Shown piece after piece: positions 40,595 through 48,617 of a stretch of DNA of 64,000 nucleotides. The notes beneath the pieces were generated by a model. The model searched no databases. It was not told the DNA's origin and worked only from the letters and a program-made list of their open reading frames with translations. Position 1 is the first letter of the stretch, and every line of letters begins with the position of its first letter. The DNA is from Synoicihabitans lomoniglobus. Its GTDB lineage: Bacteria; Verrucomicrobiota; Verrucomicrobiia; Opitutales; Opitutaceae. The DNA is taken from positions 2,041,501 through 2,105,500 of the forward strand of contig NZ_CP119075.1 of NCBI RefSeq assembly GCF_029023725.1, read 5' to 3'. Made by a program: the position numbers and the translations under genes.

Positions 40595-41839
40595 ATGTCG
40601 TATCAACCACCGCGCATCGTCATCACGGGTATCGGACTCACGGCCCCGAACGGCAACACGTTGTCCGAATACCGCCAAAATCTGCTCGATGGTGTGTCGG
40701 GCGTGCAAAAATTCGACGTCCGCTACATGGGCCAGTCCCTGGCCGGCGTCTGCGACTTCGATCCGCTCAAATACCAAAAGCGCAAAGCCGTGCGCGTAGG
40801 CACCCGGGCCGGCTCCATTTCGATCTACTGCGCCCGCGAAGCCGTCGCTGACAGCCAGGTCGATTTTGACGCCTTCGACAAGGACCGCATTGGCATCTAC
40901 ATCGGCACGACCGAGCACGGCAACGTCGAGACCGAGAACGAAATCTACGCCATCTCGAAGTTCGACTACGATACCAAGTATTGGTCGCACTACCACAATC
41001 CCCGCACCGTCGCCAACAACCCGGCCGGCGAGATTTCTCTTAACATGGGCATCACCGGTCCGGCCTACGCCATCGGCGCTGCCTGTGCCGCCGGCAATCT
41101 CGGCCTGATTCACGCCGCGCAGATGCTCCGCTTGGGCGAGGTCGATTTCGCGATTTGCGGTGGCGTGAGCGAGAGCATCCACACCTTTGGCATCTACGCC
41201 GGCTTCAAATCCCAAGGCGCGCTCGCCACGCACAAGCACCCCGCCAAGGCCTCCCGTCCGTTCGACAAGGACCGCAACGGCATCGTGATCGCCGAGGGTG
41301 GGGCGCTCTACACGCTCGAACGCCTCGAGGACGCCCAGAAGCGCGGCGCCAAAATTTACGGCGAGATCGGCGGCTACTGCGTCAACAGCGACGCCAGCGA
41401 CTACGTGCTGCCCAATCCCACCCGCCAGGCCGAGTGCGTGCGCAAGGCGCTCAAGTCCGCCGGCCTCAAGGCCTCGGATATCCACATCGTCAATACGCAC
41501 GCCACCGCCACGCCCCAGGGCGACATTCAAGAGTGCGGCGCCCTGCGCGAGGTCTTCGGCGAGGGCTGCCCCGATACCCACATCAACAATACCAAGAGCT
41601 TTATCGGACACGCCATGGGCGCGGCCGGCGCCCTCGAATTGGCGGGCAATCTGCCGTCATTTGAGGACCTCACCGTGCACCCGACCATCAACGTCGATAA
41701 CCTCGACCCGCAATGCGCGCTGCCGGGTCTCGTGCTCAATAAACCGGTCAAAGCCGCCAAGGTGGATGCGATTCTAAACAATTCATTCGGTATGCTGGGC
41801 ATAAATTCCACGTTGATCGTGAAGCGGTTTACCGCCTAG
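40595..41839 (+). CDS. Beta-ketoacyl-ACP synthase (KAS II/FabF-like) of the lipid locus
   Basis: Condenses malonyl-ACP with acyl-ACP. 414 residues, thiolase fold, with catalytic C164 (IGAACAAGNLGL), H302 (NTHATATPQGD) and H339 (KSFIGHAMGAAGALE). The nucleophile motif ACAAG differs slightly from the usual ACATG/ACSTS. ATG at 40595 (MSYQPPRIVITGIGL); the upstream in-frame start would add a stretch with no homology. Followed after 19 bases by an ACP and then a terminator, so it forms a KAS-ACP transcript. The context of FAD desaturase-like genes, FabZ, FabI and OleAB says it is a specialised, not the housekeeping, FabF. Confidence 0.88.
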   Translation: MSYQPPRIVITGIGLTAPNGNTLSEYRQNLLDGVSGVQKFDVRYMGQSLAGVCDFDPLKYQKRKAVRVGTRAGSISIYCAREAVADSQVDFDAFDKDRIGIYIGTTEHGNVETENEIYAISKFDYDTKYWSHYHNPRTVANNPAGEISLNMGITGPAYAIGAACAAGNLGLIHAAQMLRLGEVDFAICGGVSESIHTFGIYAGFKSQGALATHKHPAKASRPFDKDRNGIVIAEGGALYTLERLEDAQKRGAKIYGEIGGYCVNSDASDYVLPNPTRQAECVRKALKSAGLKASDIHIVNTHATATPQGDIQECGALREVFGEGCPDTHINNTKSFIGHAMGAAGALELAGNLPSFEDLTVHPTINVDNLDPQCALPGLVLNKPVKAAKVDAILNNSFGMLGINSTLIVKRFTA

Positions 41840-41858
41840 GGTTGTCCTTTTACGCCAA

Positions 41859-42116
41859 ATGACCAAAGAAGAAACCAAGCAGGCAGTGCTCGACATTATC
41901 GCCGATGTTGCTCCCGACGAAGAACTTAGCAACGTTAAGCCCGAGGTGAAACTGCGCGATCAACTCGAACTCGATTCGATGGACTTCCTCGATATCGTGA
42001 TGGAATTGCGCAAGCGCCATAACATCGAGGTGCCCGAAGCCGATTACCCGGAGCTCGCGTCCCTCGACAGCTGCGCGGAATACCTCACCCCGAAATTCGA
42101 GGCCCTGGGCAAGTAA
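41859..42116 (+). CDS. Acyl carrier protein
   Basis: 85 residues, acidic. The phosphopantetheine attachment motif is LELDSMDFLDIVMEL, with S40. The second half (KRHNIEVPEADYPELASLDSCAEYL) fits the ACP helix III/IV region. Directly downstream of the KAS gene. Carrier for the pathway in this locus. Confidence 0.9.
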   Translation: MTKEETKQAVLDIIADVAPDEELSNVKPEVKLRDQLELDSMDFLDIVMELRKRHNIEVPEADYPELASLDSCAEYLTPKFEALGK

Positions 42117-42144
42117 GTCCCCCTTCGGTTTCCGCCGATCTTAC

Positions 42145-42176
42145 AACCGAGTCCTCCGGGGACTCGGTTTTCTTTT
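42145..42176 (+). terminator. Rho-independent terminator after the KAS-ACP pair
   Basis: AACCGAGTCC, loop TCCGG, GGACTCGGTT, then TTCTTTT: a 10-base-pair stem and T tail. The next gene's translated start lies 35 bases further on, so that gene needs its own promoter or read-through. Confidence 0.85.
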
Positions 42177-42210
42177 GGCCTGTTCCCCCGAACTTCATTT
42201 CATCCGCCGG

Positions 42211-43641
42211 TTGAACTCATCCACGCACTACGACGTCGTCATTATCGGAGCCGGCATGTCCGGCTTGGCGGCCGGTATCCGTCTCGCGCACTTTGGTAAG
42301 CAGGTCTGCGTCTTCGAGCGTCACAATGCCATCGGTGGGCTCAACAGCTTCTACAGTCAGCAGGGACGCAAGTTCGATGTGGGCCTGCACGCTCTGACCA
42401 ATTTCGTGCGGCCGGGCGTCAAAGGCACGCCGCTCACCAAGCTGCTACGCCAGCTGCGCATCAGCCGTGACGAATTTCAGCTCAGCGAACAAAAGCGTTC
42501 CCGGGTGGCCTTCGGTCCCAACGGCGAAACGTCGCTCACGTTCACCAACGACTTCGAGGTGTTCGAAAGCGAAGTGGCGGCGGCGTTTCCGACCCAGATT
42601 GACGGCTTCCGCCAGCTCGTGGCGCTGATCCGCACCTACGACGATGTCGGGCTCGACGCGCAACCGGAGTCCGCTCGCGCTGTCGTGCGCCGTCACGTCA
42701 CCGATCCGTTGCTGGAAGACATGCTGTTTTGCCCGGTCATGTATTACGGCAGCGCCCAAGAGCACGACATGGAGTTTGGCCAGTTCGTCATCATGTTCAA
42801 AGCCCTCTTCCTCGAAGGCTTCGCGCGGCCGTTCGACGGCGTGCGGGTCATCCTGCGCGTCCTGGCCGACAAGTATCGTGCGTCCGGCGGCGAACGCCGC
42901 ATGAAGTGCGGCATCACCCGCATCGTAAACGACGGCACACGAGCCTCCGCTCTGGAACTCGACACCGGCGAAGTCATCACGGCCGACCACATCATTTCGT
43001 CCATCGGCGCCCCCGAGACCGAGCGCCTCATCGTCTCGCCGACTGACACCCCCGCCGCGCGCCTGCCGGTCGGCGCACTCTCCTTTGTCGAGACGATCAC
43101 CATCCTCGATCGCCAACCGGCGGCGCTGGGGTGGGGCGACGACACGATTGTGTTTTTCAACGACTCCGCGCGGTTCGACTACGCCGCCGCTACCGACCAA
43201 GTCGACCCGCGCAGCGGCGTGATTTGTTTCCCCAACAATTTCGCTTACGAAGACGGTCGCGAGCTCCCCGAAGGTGTATTTCGCTGCACCTGCCTGGCCA
43301 ACTACACGGCCTGGTCGGCCTTACCCGCAGACGACTACCTCGCGGCCAAGGCGCAATGGTATGAGACCATCCAACGCAGCGCCCGGCGATTCCTGCCGAC
43401 GGTGAGCGACGCCGATCTCACCGGCGCCGCGATCGCCACCGACATGTTCACGCCGCGCACGGTCGAGAAATTCACGGGCCACTTCGGTGGGGCCATCTAC
43501 GGTTCGCCCCTCAAACATCGCCAAGGCCGCACCAACCTGAGCAATGTCTACCTCTGCGGCACGGACCAAGGCTTCCTCGGCATCATCGGCGCCATGCTCA
43601 GCGGCATATCGATGGCCAACTACCACGTCCTGCGCGGGTAG
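42211..43641 (+). CDS. FAD-dependent oxidoreductase, CrtI/CrtISO-like (first of two)
   Basis: 476 residues. The FAD-binding Rossmann motif VVIIGAGMSGLAAGIRLAHFGKQVCVFERHNAIGGL is at the very N-terminus and the C-terminal FAD motif is LSNVYLCGTDQGFLGIIGAMLSGISMAN. The overall layout is that of phytoene desaturase / carotenoid isomerase-like proteins. The TTG at 42211 (MNSSTHYDVVIIGAG) gives a natural N-terminus; a TTG at 42175 lies within the terminator tail. Beside ACP and FAS-type genes it more likely acts on an acyl chain than on a carotenoid; that is inference. No phytoene synthase is nearby. Confidence 0.82.
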   Translation: MNSSTHYDVVIIGAGMSGLAAGIRLAHFGKQVCVFERHNAIGGLNSFYSQQGRKFDVGLHALTNFVRPGVKGTPLTKLLRQLRISRDEFQLSEQKRSRVAFGPNGETSLTFTNDFEVFESEVAAAFPTQIDGFRQLVALIRTYDDVGLDAQPESARAVVRRHVTDPLLEDMLFCPVMYYGSAQEHDMEFGQFVIMFKALFLEGFARPFDGVRVILRVLADKYRASGGERRMKCGITRIVNDGTRASALELDTGEVITADHIISSIGAPETERLIVSPTDTPAARLPVGALSFVETITILDRQPAALGWGDDTIVFFNDSARFDYAAATDQVDPRSGVICFPNNFAYEDGRELPEGVFRCTCLANYTAWSALPADDYLAAKAQWYETIQRSARRFLPTVSDADLTGAAIATDMFTPRTVEKFTGHFGGAIYGSPLKHRQGRTNLSNVYLCGTDQGFLGIIGAMLSGISMANYHVLRG

Positions 43642-43654
43642 GGTGAGGGTTGGT

Positions 43655-43764
43655 TTAACCACAGATGGACACAGATTAACACAGATCCAGATTCTGGATG
43701 AAGCCCTGTCTTGTGAACACGTCGCGTAGCGGTAGCGAAGCCATCTGAGTCCATCTGTGGTTAA
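43655..43764. repeat. Inverted repeat with 'cacaga' arms between the two FAD enzymes
   Basis: TTAACCACAGATGGACACAG at 43655 is mirrored by TGAGTCCATCTGTGGTTAA ending at 43764. About 20-base arms enclose a loop of about 66 bases. Fills most of the 220-base gap. Confidence 0.8.
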
Positions 43765-43861
43765 AAAAAGTTTTGCCTCACCGCTCCAACATTCGGGGTT
43801 GAAATAACCCTGAAAAACCAAGGTTGCGCTCACTTCCCGGCAGTCTTCACTCATCCGCTTC

Positions 43862-45322
43862 ATGGCTTACGACTGGCTAAAAGGTGTCGACGATGAGTAT
43901 GACGTTATCGTCATTGGCAGCGGCTTGGGCGGCTTGACCGGGGCAAATTGCCTCGCGAAGGCCGGTCACAAGGTGCTGCTGCTCGAACACCACTATCAAT
44001 ACGGCGGACTCGCCACGTGGTTCACGCGCAAAGGCGGACATATCTTCGATATTTCCCTGCACGGATTTCCCGTGGGGATGAAAAAATCCTGCCGCAAATA
44101 CTGGTCCCAAGAGATCGCCGACTCGATCGTGCAACTCAAGGATGTGCGCTTCGTGAATCCCCAGATGGATGTCTGGACCGACTTCACCCGCGAGGATTAC
44201 ACCCGCGTGCTCGTCGAGCAGTTCAAAGTCGAGCGCGACACCGTCGAGGCGTTCTACACGCACCTGCGGTCGATGAATTTCTACGACGACAATACCGAGA
44301 CGACCGGCGAGATGTTTGAGCGCTTCTTCCCGGGCCGTCCCGACGTGCATCGCCTCCTGATGGAGCCCATCACCTACGCCAACGGCTCCACGCCCGAAGA
44401 CCCCGCGATCACCTACGGCATCGTGTTTTCCAATTTCATGGGCGCGGGCGTCTACACCTTCCAAGGCGGCTCCGACCTGCTCATCAAGAAGATGGTCACG
44501 GTCCTCAAAGACAACGGCGTCGAGTGCCGCAAACACGTGCTCGTCGAAAAACTCATCATCGAAGAACGCGACGGCCAAAAAGTCGTCGCCGGAGTCGTCG
44601 CAGGCAACGGTCGCCACATCCGCGCCAAGGCCGTGCTCTCCAACGCCAACATCAAGAACACCGTCTTCCGCCTTGCGGGCGCCGACAATTTCTCGCCCGA
44701 ATTCGCCGCCGCCGCCGAAGCCGTGCGCATCAACACCAGTTCGTGTCAGGTGTATTTCGGCATCCGCAAAGGGGAATCCATTCCGCACATCGGCGACTTG
44801 GTTTTCACGTCCGACGCGCCCGAATACAGCAGCACTGAACTCGTCGATTTCCACACTACCAGCCGCACGTTTTCGGTTTACTATCCGGAAACCCGCCCCG
44901 GCAAGGATCGCTACACCGTGGTGGCCTCGCTCAACGGCAAGTATCCGGATTGGAACGACCTCTCACCCGAAGACTACGAGACCCACAAGCAGCGCCTCAT
45001 CGAGGAAGCGCTCGTCTCGCTCGAACGCTACATCCCCGACGTGCGCGGCAAGATCGATTGGATGGAAGCCGCCACGCCGCGCACCATCGAGCGTTACACC
45101 ACGCACATGGCGGGCACATCCTTTGGCACCAAATTCGAAGGCCTCAAAGTCTCGATGGATTTGTCCACCGAACTCCCCGGGCTCTACCACGCCGGATCGG
45201 TCGGCATCATCATGTCGGGCTGGCTCGGCACCATCAACTACGGCGTCATCACCTCCAACAAAATCGACAAAGCCCTCTTCGCCCTGAAGCAAAAGGCCGC
45301 CACCGAAACCGCCGCCAAATAA
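43862..45322 (+). CDS. FAD-dependent oxidoreductase, CrtI/CrtISO-like (second of two)
   Basis: 486 residues. FAD motif [55 protein letters not shown] segment ([16 protein letters not shown]) typical of carotenoid isomerase-type enzymes, [34 protein letters not shown] (pseudo-repeat near the substrate site), and C-terminal [25 protein letters not shown] paralogue of the preceding gene but clearly diverged. Two such enzymes in series with a FabZ and FabI suggest stepwise desaturation or isomerisation of an ACP-bound chain. Confidence 0.84.
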   Translation: MAYDWLKGVDDEYDVIVIGSGLGGLTGANCLAKAGHKVLLLEHHYQYGGLATWFTRKGGHIFDISLHGFPVGMKKSCRKYWSQEIADSIVQLKDVRFVNPQMDVWTDFTREDYTRVLVEQFKVERDTVEAFYTHLRSMNFYDDNTETTGEMFERFFPGRPDVHRLLMEPITYANGSTPEDPAITYGIVFSNFMGAGVYTFQGGSDLLIKKMVTVLKDNGVECRKHVLVEKLIIEERDGQKVVAGVVAGNGRHIRAKAVLSNANIKNTVFRLAGADNFSPEFAAAAEAVRINTSSCQVYFGIRKGESIPHIGDLVFTSDAPEYSSTELVDFHTTSRTFSVYYPETRPGKDRYTVVASLNGKYPDWNDLSPEDYETHKQRLIEEALVSLERYIPDVRGKIDWMEAATPRTIERYTTHMAGTSFGTKFEGLKVSMDLSTELPGLYHAGSVGIIMSGWLGTINYGVITSNKIDKALFALKQKAATETAAK

Positions 45323-45331
45323 TCTATTTTT

Positions 45332-45492
45332 GGCCCACTAAATCACACGAAAGCACACTAAAACTTGATGTATGATACGGTCGGCCCACGTAAAATACAG
45401 AATACACGGAAGCTTTTCGACACGTTCCGTGTGTTCCGTGGGCAATTCACCAAGCTGACTGTTTCGTGTCTTTTAGTGTGATTTAGTGGGCC
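45332..45492. repeat. Nested long inverted repeat upstream of the FabZ-like gene
   Basis: Outer arms: GGCCCACTAAATCACACGAA at 45332 is mirrored by TTAGTGTGATTTAGTGGGCC ending at 45492. Inner arms: GCCCACG with AATACACGGAA near 45382-45412 is mirrored by CGTGTGTTCCGTGGGC near 45428-45443. Nearly the whole 195-base gap is one two-tier palindrome, ending 25 bases before the next ATG. Confidence 0.8.
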
Positions 45493-45517
45493 ATCCCAAA
45501 TACCACCTTTTCCTTTC

Positions 45518-45964
45518 ATGTCTCTCTCCATCACTGATCTCATTCCGCATCGCCCGCCGTTTTTGTTCATCGACGAAGTGGTCGAGCACAACGACACCGC
45601 GCTGACCGCCCGCCGCAAATGGCGCGCCGACGAAGACTTTTATCAGGGCCACTACCCGGAATCCCCGATCACCCCTGGCGTCCTCCTATGCGAGGCCGTC
45701 TTCCAAGCCGGTGCCGCCTTCATGTCGTTGCAAGCCCAAGCCGCCGGAGCCGCGCCGGGAGAGGGCGTGCCACTGCTCGCGAAGATCAGCGACGTGCGCT
45801 TTCGCAACCCTGTGTTTCCCGGCGACGAAGTCCTCATCGAAGTCACGAAGAAAGAAGCCATGGGCGGCTTCACGATGATGTCGGGACTGGTCAAAAAGAG
45901 CGACGGCACTCGCGTGCTTTCGGTCAACTACGCCGTCGCTTGGAAGACGCCCGAATCCAAATAA
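45518..45964 (+). CDS. FabZ-like 3-hydroxyacyl-ACP dehydratase
   Basis: 148 residues, hot-dog fold. DLIPHRPPFLFIDEV at the N-terminus, catalytic H45 in FYQGHYPESPITPG and E59 in GVLLCEAVFQAG. Dehydrates 3-hydroxyacyl-ACP to enoyl-ACP. No ketoreductase (FabG) is visible in the locus, so that step would be borrowed from housekeeping metabolism or done by another enzyme. Confidence 0.9.
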   Translation: MSLSITDLIPHRPPFLFIDEVVEHNDTALTARRKWRADEDFYQGHYPESPITPGVLLCEAVFQAGAAFMSLQAQAAGAAPGEGVPLLAKISDVRFRNPVFPGDEVLIEVTKKEAMGGFTMMSGLVKKSDGTRVLSVNYAVAWKTPESK

Positions 45965-46044
45965 GCACGACGTTTTCTTTCACAGGAGGTAACAGAGAAA
46001 AACTGAGCCCGCCCGCCGCAGCATTTTTTACCGCAACGCAGAAT

Positions 46045-46111
46045 GTCGGGCGTAAAGCCCGACCCACATTGTGGAGGGTAACTTACTTGTGGGTAGGGCT
46101 TTATGCCCGAC
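46045..46111. repeat. Inverted pair of the gtcgggc dispersed palindrome
   Basis: GTCGGGCGTAAAGCCCGACC at 46045 and, inverted, GTGGGTAGGGCTTTATGCCC ending GAC at 46111. Each arm is itself hairpin-capable. Same word as at 12735. A 'cacaggaggtaacagaga' arm lies just upstream (45981-46000), and further ctctgtg/ctcttcg words run from 46190 to the fabI leader. Confidence 0.7.
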
Positions 46112-46296
46112 TCGACAAAGGGACGCGATTTGAGTTACTCAAAGCCAACCCACCGCTGGCGGATCGCAATCATTTCTCATCCCCTTAACTCCGTGACCTC
46201 TGTGAACCCTCCGTGCTCTCTGTGTTAAAAACACACCTGTCACTCCGCCTTCGTTCTCTTCGTTGCCTTCTGTAAAAACAACTCCACCGCCCACGC

Positions 46297-47124
46297 ATGC
46301 CTGACTTCCTCAATTTGACCGGCAAGACCATCGTCGTCGTCGGCGTCGCCAACCGCAAAAGCGTCGCGTGGCTCACCGCGAAAACGCTGGAAGAGCAGGG
46401 CGCCAAGGTCGTCTACAGCGTGCGCTCCGCAGCCCGCAAGGCGTCGCTGACGAAGCTTCTCGCCGATAAGCCGACGTTCATCTGCGACGTCGAGGAAGAG
46501 GGCGCGTCCCAGCGTCTCGCCGCCGAGATCATCGCGGCCGGTCACGGCCCGATTCACGGTCTCGTGCACTCGATCGCGTTCGCCAACTACAGCGAGGGTT
46601 TCAAACCGTTCGAAGAAACGAAACGTGCCGACTTTCTGCAGGCGACTGCGATCTCCGCGTTCTCCCTCGTCGAGCTCGCCAACGCCTTCAAACCGCACTT
46701 CGCGCCCGGCGCATCGGTAGTCACGATCGGCATCTCGTCACTCACCGTCACGCCCGACAACTACGGTTACATGGGCCCCATCAAAGCCGCCCTCGAATCG
46801 GCCACGCGTTTCCTCGCCAAGTCCTTCAACCCGACGCCTGGCGTGCGCTTCAACGTCATCGGTTCCGGCCCGCTCAAGACCAGCGCGTCGGCCGGCATTC
46901 CCGGGTATCTGGAAAGCTACCTGTATGCCGAGAAACTGACCTTCCGGAAACAGAACCTCGCCACCCAAGAAGTCGCCAACTCCGTCGTGTATTTGCTCAG
47001 CGAACGAAGCAGCGGCCACAACGGCGCCACGCTCGTCGTCGACGCCGGCCTAGGCAGCAATTTCTTCGACGCCGAAATCGTCCGCCTCGCGATGCGCCCG
47101 GAAATCGGGCCGCCCCCGAAATGA
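46297..47124 (+). CDS. fabI: Enoyl-ACP reductase, FabI type
   Basis: NAD(P)H-dependent reduction of enoyl-ACP. 275 residues. Cofactor region GKTIVVVGVANRKSVAWLTAKTLEEQG, HSIAFAN, the catalytic Y156, M159 and K163 (NYGYMGPIKAALE, in the same register as E. coli FabI Y156/K163), and the C-terminal LLSERSSGHNGATLVVDAG. The tyrosine usually found ten residues before Y156 (Y146) is replaced in ISSLTVTPDNY, so this is a divergent FabI. The 5' leader is a dispersed repeat and no Shine-Dalgarno is seen. It may be the locus-specific reductase or the only FabI of the cell. Confidence 0.88.
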   Translation: MPDFLNLTGKTIVVVGVANRKSVAWLTAKTLEEQGAKVVYSVRSAARKASLTKLLADKPTFICDVEEEGASQRLAAEIIAAGHGPIHGLVHSIAFANYSEGFKPFEETKRADFLQATAISAFSLVELANAFKPHFAPGASVVTIGISSLTVTPDNYGYMGPIKAALESATRFLAKSFNPTPGVRFNVIGSGPLKTSASAGIPGYLESYLYAEKLTFRKQNLATQEVANSVVYLLSERSSGHNGATLVVDAGLGSNFFDAEIVRLAMRPEIGPPPK

Positions 47125-47254
47125 ATTTTTAACAGGAGAAAACAGAGAAGAACAGAGCCAGCACCATGCATCTTCGGCACCGGATCTTTTCTACAGAAGG
47201 TGATCGGGCCTGAGAAAAATGGACACGGGAATCTCTTAGAAAGAGAAACCTAAA

Positions 47255-47548
47255 GTGAAACGAAACCGACACAGCGCCGAGTTTAAGCGCGAAGCCGCCA
47301 GGCTGATGATCATGGACGGGCTGAGTGCCCCGGAGGTCTCCCGGAAGTTGGATGTGAACCCGAGTCTGCTTTACCGCTGGAAACGCGAGCAACTGGCCGA
47401 GATGGATGCGGCGAGTCCGCCGCACGCGAAGTCGAGCCCGACCCAGTTGGCCGCCGAGATCGACCAGCTGCGCAAGCAACTGGCGAAAGAAAAGCGGATC
47501 AATGAGATCCTAAAAAAAACGGTGAGCTACTTCGCCAAGGACGAGTGA
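47255..47548 (+). CDS. IS3-family transposase OrfA
   Basis: 97 residues, GTG start. HTH: HSAEFKREAARLMIMDGLSAPEVSRKLDVNPSLLYRWKRE, followed by a leucine-zipper-like helix (LAAEIDQLRKQLAKEKRINEILKKTVSYF). It can be fused to OrfB by -1 frameshifting at 47512-47519. Confidence 0.93.
   Translation: MKRNRHSAEFKREAARLMIMDGLSAPEVSRKLDVNPSLLYRWKREQLAEMDAASPPHAKSSPTQLAAEIDQLRKQLAKEKRINEILKKTVSYFAKDE
47512..47519 (+). promoter_or_regulatory. Slippery A8 run for programmed -1 frameshifting
   Basis: Eight A bases near the end of orfA. The -1 frame is open from here through the GTG of orfB at 47545 and on, so a single slip yields the OrfAB transposase, as known for IS3-family elements. Confidence 0.75.
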
Positions 47549-48456
47549 GCCGCTTCGTGTTCATGCGAAAACATCAGCACAGGTATGACGTGGCCGAGAT
47601 GGGCGAAGCGCTCGGCGTCTCGCGCAGCGGATACTACCGCTGGATCGAGGCCAGACCCTCGGTCCGCCGAGAGCAGGACGAAGCGATCAAGCCAGTGATC
47701 GAGCAAGTCGTGCGTCGGGCTTGCGGCCCCTACGGTTACCGGCCGGTCCACCAACATCTGCGTGAGCAGGGCGTGGACTGTGGCCGTGATCGCACCCTGC
47801 GCCTGATGCACGAGTTGGAGTTGGTCGGCCGCTCCCATGCCCGGTTCAAGCCGATGGGCACCGACAGCGAGCATCTGTTTGGCTACCATCCCAACTTACT
47901 CAAGCAGTTGGGGAAACCGGAGCATCGCGATCAGATCTGGGTGGCCGACACCACCTATCTGCGCACGGACGAGAGCTGGTGTTATCTGGCGACGGTGATG
48001 GATCTATGCACCCGACGCATCGTCGGCTGGAGCGTCTCCGATCGCAACGACACCGCCCTGGTCTGCACCGCGTTGGAAAACGCCGTGCAAACCCGCGGCG
48101 AAGTCCGCGCCGGCATCGTGCATCACAGCGACCGGGGCAGCACCTACGCCGCGGATCGCTACCAACGCCTGCTGGCCAAGCTGAAAATGCACCCGAGCAT
48201 GAGCGCCAAGGGCAACTGCTACGACAATGCCGCGATGGAGTCCTTCTTTGGTCGCTACAAAACGGCCGCAGTGCGCGACCACGTCTTTGCCAACGAAGCC
48301 CAAGTCCGCGCCAACGTCTTCAACTACATCGAAGTCTTCTACAACCGATTCCGCAAACACGCCTCTCTGGGCTACCTGAGCCCGATGCAGGCGGAGGCAA
48401 AAATCTTGCCCCCCATGGGGGGCAATGCACAACCCGATTGCCTAACCCGCAACTAA
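47545..48456 (+). CDS. IS3-family transposase OrfB (DDE integrase domain)
   Basis: 303 residues with HTH_21-like N-terminus (MRKHQHRYDVAEMGEALGVSRSGYYRWI) and an RVE core: first D in QIWVADTTYLRTD, second D in GIVHHSDRGSTYAADRY, and the Glu in CYDNAAMESFFGRYKT, followed by the NRFRKHASLGYLSPMQAE tail. Intact, so the element may be active. Confidence 0.94.
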   Translation: MSRFVFMRKHQHRYDVAEMGEALGVSRSGYYRWIEARPSVRREQDEAIKPVIEQVVRRACGPYGYRPVHQHLREQGVDCGRDRTLRLMHELELVGRSHARFKPMGTDSEHLFGYHPNLLKQLGKPEHRDQIWVADTTYLRTDESWCYLATVMDLCTRRIVGWSVSDRNDTALVCTALENAVQTRGEVRAGIVHHSDRGSTYAADRYQRLLAKLKMHPSMSAKGNCYDNAAMESFFGRYKTAAVRDHVFANEAQVRANVFNYIEVFYNRFRKHASLGYLSPMQAEAKILPPMGGNAQPDCLTRN

Positions 48457-48617
48457 ACCCATAACCCACCAAATAAGAGACGACCGTGTCTCACCATCTC
48501 AGGCCCGATCAAACACCTGCCTCACCGCCTTAGTTCTCTTCGTTTCCTTTTGTAAAAACCAGTTCACCCTGCGCTCCGTTTCCCTCCGTTCCCTCCTGTA
48601 AAAATCAGCCTGCTTAA

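Larger units (their letters stand above)
47201..48511 (+). mobile_element. IS3-family insertion sequence, 1311 bp
   Basis: Perfect 14-base terminal inverted repeats TGATCGGGCCTGAG at 47201 and (complement) ending at 48511, extended imperfectly to about 28 bases. Two ORFs overlap by 4 bases, and an A8 slippery run allows -1 frameshifting. Inserted between fabI and oleA inside a dispersed-repeat region. The 3-4 bases on each side (AAGG left, AACA right) do not match, so no target duplication is seen. Confidence 0.92.

Noticed and set aside
42175..42210. Upstream TTG start for the first FAD oxidoreductase
   Set aside because: It lies in the T tail of the terminator; the TTG at 42211 gives the normal N-terminus directly before the FAD motif.
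42211..45322. Carotenoid biosynthesis cluster
   Set aside because: Two CrtI-like proteins, but no phytoene synthase, cyclase or prenyl transferase; neighbours are ACP-dependent fatty-acid enzymes.
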